From Lachnospira multipara ATCC 19207 (GTDB taxonomy: Bacteria; Bacillota; Clostridia; Lachnospirales; Lachnospiraceae): a stretch of DNA of 64,000 nt. Location: contig NZ_AUJG01000008.1 in NCBI RefSeq assembly GCF_000424105.1, positions 39,091 through 103,090 on the forward strand, written 5' to 3'. The position numbers and the translations under genes were made by a program. Positions within the stretch are counted from its first letter, which is position 1. The number at the start of each line of letters is the position of its first letter. Positions 61,844 through 64,000 of the stretch are shown here, piece after piece. Below the pieces are notes generated by a model, which saw only the letters and a list, made by a program, of their open reading frames with translations, had not been told where the DNA came from and did not search any database.

Positions 61844-62476
61844 ATGAAAATAGAAATAAAAAATGTATCAAAAACAATAAATAATAATGAGATATTAAAA
61901 AATATAAGTTTGAGTATGGAATCAGGTAATGTTTATGGGTTTGTAGGAATTAATGGTTCTGGAAAAACAATGCTTATGAGAGCTATTTCTGGATTAATAT
62001 TACCAACGTTTGGAGAGATAACTATAGATAATGAGATTCTGGGTAAAGACATTGATTTCCCAAGAAGTATTGGAGTATTAATAGAAAACCCAGGTCTTAT
62101 AAATTATTATAATGCCTTTGAAAACATATATGAAATAACATCAATAAAAAGTATAGTGGATAAAAATAGAATTAATGAAGTTCTTTGTGAAGTTGGCCTA
62201 GATCCTAATGATAAGAAGAAAGTAAAGAAATTTTCATTAGGAATGAAACAGAAATTGGGGATAGCATTAGCTTTTGTAGAAAATCCTGATTTGATTATAT
62301 TGGATGAACCATATAATGCGTTAGATTCTAAATCGAGAGAAAAACTCACAAAAATGATTTTAGATGCTAAAAACAGAGGAGCACTTGTAATACTTAGTTG
62401 TCATGATCAAAACATTATTAACAATGTGGCTGATCATATAATAGAAATTGAAAATGGTGAAATAATAAATTGTTAG
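61844..62476 (+). CDS. ABC transporter ATPase, BcrA/LanF-like (210 aa)
   Basis: A complete short nucleotide-binding domain: Walker A GINGSGKT, Q-loop region IGVLIENPGL, signature FSLGMKQKLGIALAF, Walker B LIILDEPYNALD and H-loop SCHDQ. It is roughly half identical to the ATPase at 2739-3368. The BcrA/LanF branch mostly provides self-protection against lantibiotics and bacitracin, or exports peptides. Of two tandem ATGs (61841, 61844) the second has the better spacing from GAGG. It probably energises all three permeases encoded just upstream. Confidence 0.9.
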   Translation: MKIEIKNVSKTINNNEILKNISLSMESGNVYGFVGINGSGKTMLMRAISGLILPTFGEITIDNEILGKDIDFPRSIGVLIENPGLINYYNAFENIYEITSIKSIVDKNRINEVLCEVGLDPNDKKKVKKFSLGMKQKLGIALAFVENPDLIILDEPYNALDSKSREKLTKMILDAKNRGALVILSCHDQNIINNVADHIIEIENGEIINC

Positions 62477-62486
62477 AGGGGTATAT

Positions 62487-63038
62487 ATGAAAGGAAACAA
62501 AGTTAAAATAATAGCTTTTATTGTTATTGTAGCGATATTGGTTTTATGGGGTATTCGTGTTGGCTATCTTGTTAGAAAATATCCTTCAGCTAAGATGGTA
62601 GATGTTTCTATAGAAGATGAACTGGTTTATAAAGATATAGGTTATAAAGTAAAGAATGTGAGAATACTATCATCGAAAGATATAAAAGAATTAATAGAAG
62701 AATACAATCTAGATGAATCTAATTATGAAGAAAAAGGAATATTAGTAGATTTAGATGTTAAAAATTATTCGGATGAGACATTTACGGTAAGCCCTGCAAA
62801 CTATTTGATTGGATTTAATGTTTTTGGAGGCTCTATGAATTTATATGATTATTTTCTGTTAAATGAAGAATTTACAAATTCATCAAGTAAAATAGTGCCA
62901 GGAGATACTGCAAATGTAAAAATGTTATTTAGGTATAGTGAAGTACTATTAGGTAATAAGTATAGTAAATTCGAAGATATGGATTGGGGACTTATATTTA
63001 GTTTTTACCCTATAAAATATAGAATAAAGTTGGTTTAA
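62487..63038 (+). CDS. Membrane-anchored accessory protein of the ABC operon, possibly DUF5028-like (183 aa)
   Basis: An N-terminal membrane helix (IIAFIVIVAILVLWGIRVGYLV) is followed by an extracellular domain of 150 residues: IGYKVKNVRILSSKDIKELIEEYN, then GILVDLDVKNYSDETFTVSPANYL. This alternation of strands resembles small DUF4352/DUF5028-type exported domains, which occur near ABC transporters in Clostridia; the match is tentative. RBS AGGGG precedes the ATG, ten bases after the ATPase stop codon. It is the last gene of the operon, before a terminator at 63095. Confidence 0.68.
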   Translation: MKGNKVKIIAFIVIVAILVLWGIRVGYLVRKYPSAKMVDVSIEDELVYKDIGYKVKNVRILSSKDIKELIEEYNLDESNYEEKGILVDLDVKNYSDETFTVSPANYLIGFNVFGGSMNLYDYFLLNEEFTNSSSKIVPGDTANVKMLFRYSEVLLGNKYSKFEDMDWGLIFSFYPIKYRIKLV

Positions 63039-63094
63039 CTAAGAATTTGAACAGCTCCCTGTCAAGTAGACAGGTCAAATAATTAAAAGTTTTG

Positions 63095-63125
63095 GCGTCT
63101 ATCCATTCGGATAGGCGCTATTTTT
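63095..63125 (+). terminator. Terminator of the peptide/ABC operon
   Basis: A 10-bp stem with one G-U pair (63095-63104 with 63109-63118), a 4-nt loop and five T residues. A small CCTGTC/GACAGG hairpin (63058-63074) precedes it. Confidence 0.82.
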
Positions 63126-63201
63126 GGTGAATCTTTATACTTTTGATTCTTTTATTTTCAGGAATTAGATATTTCTTCACTCTTTTTTAATAAAAAGTTT
63201 A

Positions 63202-63229
63202 TTGTAAATATTTGATAGCGTGCTATAAT
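63202..63229 (+). promoter_or_regulatory. Promoter of the second peptidoglycan-binding gene
   Basis: TTGTAA (63202-63207), 16 bp, TATAAT (63224-63229), with TGC as extended -10. Confidence 0.65.
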
Positions 63230-63294
63230 CTACTTATGTATAGTTTATATAATTTAACAACTATAAAAATGAATACACAAGAGGAGGAAGAAAA

Positions 63295-64000
63295 ATGAGT
63301 GATGCAAATGTAACTAAAGCACAAAAGTATTTAAATGCAATGTTTGGAGCAAATGAGTATTGGGAACACCTTGAAGAAAATGGTAAAACAGGAACAGCCG
63401 TGATGCAAGGTATTATTAGAGCGTTTCAAATACAGAATGGTATTATACCAGCAACAGGAACAGTTGGACCATTGACAGTAGAAAAAATGAAAAGTTTACC
63501 TAATATTTCAAAAATGGATCCTAATGATGAACCACAAATAAATGTGTGTTTAATTCAATGCGCGTTGTTTTGCAAAGGATATACAGCAGGTGGAATTACT
63601 GGAATATATTATAATTCTGGGGTTAAAGCAATTAAAGAAATGCAAGGCGATGCAGGGTTACCAGAAACTGGTGTGATTGATTGGAAAGTATGGTTTGGTT
63701 TATTATCATTAAATTGGTTCAAAAAGGTTAGCGGTGGAGATTCTAAGGTAGTTAAGATACAGAGGCAGCTAAATAAAGATTGGTCAGATGTTATAGGTGT
63801 TGGACCATGTGATGGAATTATATCTAGACAGACTGCATTATCTTTAATTGGAGCATTACAGGCAGCAGAGGGAGTTACAAAAGAATTAATAATAAATTTG
63901 AATTCTTTAAATTTCGGACCAGCAACAACAGCTGCGTTTCCAAAGGTATTACAGGAAAATCAAAACTCATCAGACTTAATTCCATACAATAAATTAGTTC
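63295..64000 (+). CDS. Peptidoglycan-binding-repeat protein, paralogue of 50064-52394 (3' end beyond the window)
   Basis: ATG 63295 follows GAGGAGG by about nine bases, and the frame is open to the window edge (235 residues). It contains repeats like those of the 776-aa protein at 50 kb: KAQKYLNAMFG with KTGTAVMQGIIRAFQIQ, then LIQCALFCKGYTAGGITGIY, then VGPCDGIISRQTALSLIGALQAAEG and LNFGPATTAAF. These match ILQYGLFCKGYNPSAVTGFF and IIPCDGKYNANTNKALIYAFQ there. No signal peptide is present either. A DUF1906-like domain is expected beyond the edge but not seen. It follows the ABC operon terminator. Confidence 0.85.
   Translation, partial: MSDANVTKAQKYLNAMFGANEYWEHLEENGKTGTAVMQGIIRAFQIQNGIIPATGTVGPLTVEKMKSLPNISKMDPNDEPQINVCLIQCALFCKGYTAGGITGIYYNSGVKAIKEMQGDAGLPETGVIDWKVWFGLLSLNWFKKVSGGDSKVVKIQRQLNKDWSDVIGVGPCDGIISRQTALSLIGALQAAEGVTKELIINLNSLNFGPATTAAFPKVLQENQNSSDLIPYNKLV

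Overview
The window looks like the chromosome of a low-GC, Gram-positive gut or rumen bacterium of the Lachnospiraceae. My guess at genus is Lachnospira or Butyrivibrio-like. The evidence is the AT-rich base composition, purine-rich AGGAGG-type ribosome binding sites, a giant pectin-degrading esterase anchored at the surface, glycogen phosphorylase, a phosphofructokinase with pyrophosphate-type residues, a eukaryote/archaeal-type ProRS, an isolated murG, and many GC-rich rho-independent terminators in otherwise AT-rich DNA. The assignment is inference from gene content; no rRNA or tRNA gene was seen.

Layout. 0-3.4 kb: the 3' part of a Y-family DNA polymerase gene, then a very AT-rich BcrA/LanFEG-like ABC operon (two permeases and an ATPase). 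3.5-9.1 kb: glycogen phosphorylase, a hemolysin-III/PAQR-type membrane protein, a MerR regulator and a PHP-domain (CpsB/YwqE-like) phosphatase. 9.1-15.6 kb: a 2036-residue secreted pectin esterase (CE8 pectin methylesterase plus two CE12-like acetylesterase domains), preceded by a leader that carries a 30-codon ORF overlapping a strong intrinsic terminator, a possible attenuator. 15.8-24.6 kb: housekeeping genes (TSCPD protein, murG, mtnN, D-hydroxyacid dehydrogenase, HAD phosphatase, NUDIX) with a divergent HTH regulator / Ser-Thr kinase-like pair and a two-gene membrane-protein operon. 25.2-43 kb: carB, free-methionine sulfoxide reductase, leuS with unusual signature motifs, two orphan membrane proteins, phosphofructokinase, a HAMP histidine kinase and OmpR-type regulator, an RluA-type pseudouridine synthase, proS and cca. 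43.2-56.8 kb: a PEGA-domain lipoprotein, then surface-glycan genes: a DegT-type aminotransferase, an initiating sugar-phosphate transferase, a GT2 glycosyltransferase, a membrane NDP-sugar 4,6-dehydratase, and a convergent dTDP-rhamnose operon rfbABDC. These are interrupted by a peptidoglycan-binding/DUF1906-like protein without a signal peptide. 57-63 kb: a MerR-methyltransferase fusion regulator divergent from an AT-rich operon encoding a small four-cysteine exported protein, a membrane-anchored protein, three ABC-2-type permeases, a BcrA-like ATPase and an exported accessory protein. The window ends inside a second peptidoglycan-binding protein, paralogous to the one at 50 kb.

How it fits together. 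Pectin de-esterification and phosphorolytic/glycolytic enzymes suggest a plant-fibre degrader. The sugar-nucleotide genes supply rhamnose and a 4-amino-4,6-dideoxy-type sugar for a surface glycan. The 58-63 kb operon and its reduced paralogue at 1-3 kb look like peptide export or self-protection systems not obviously matching a named class, and are the best candidates here for an undescribed system. A second unexplained theme is a set of intergenic tandem arrays of hairpin-forming units, each locus having its own sequence and period (32, 35, 53, 62-66 and 74 bp), mostly just downstream of genes.
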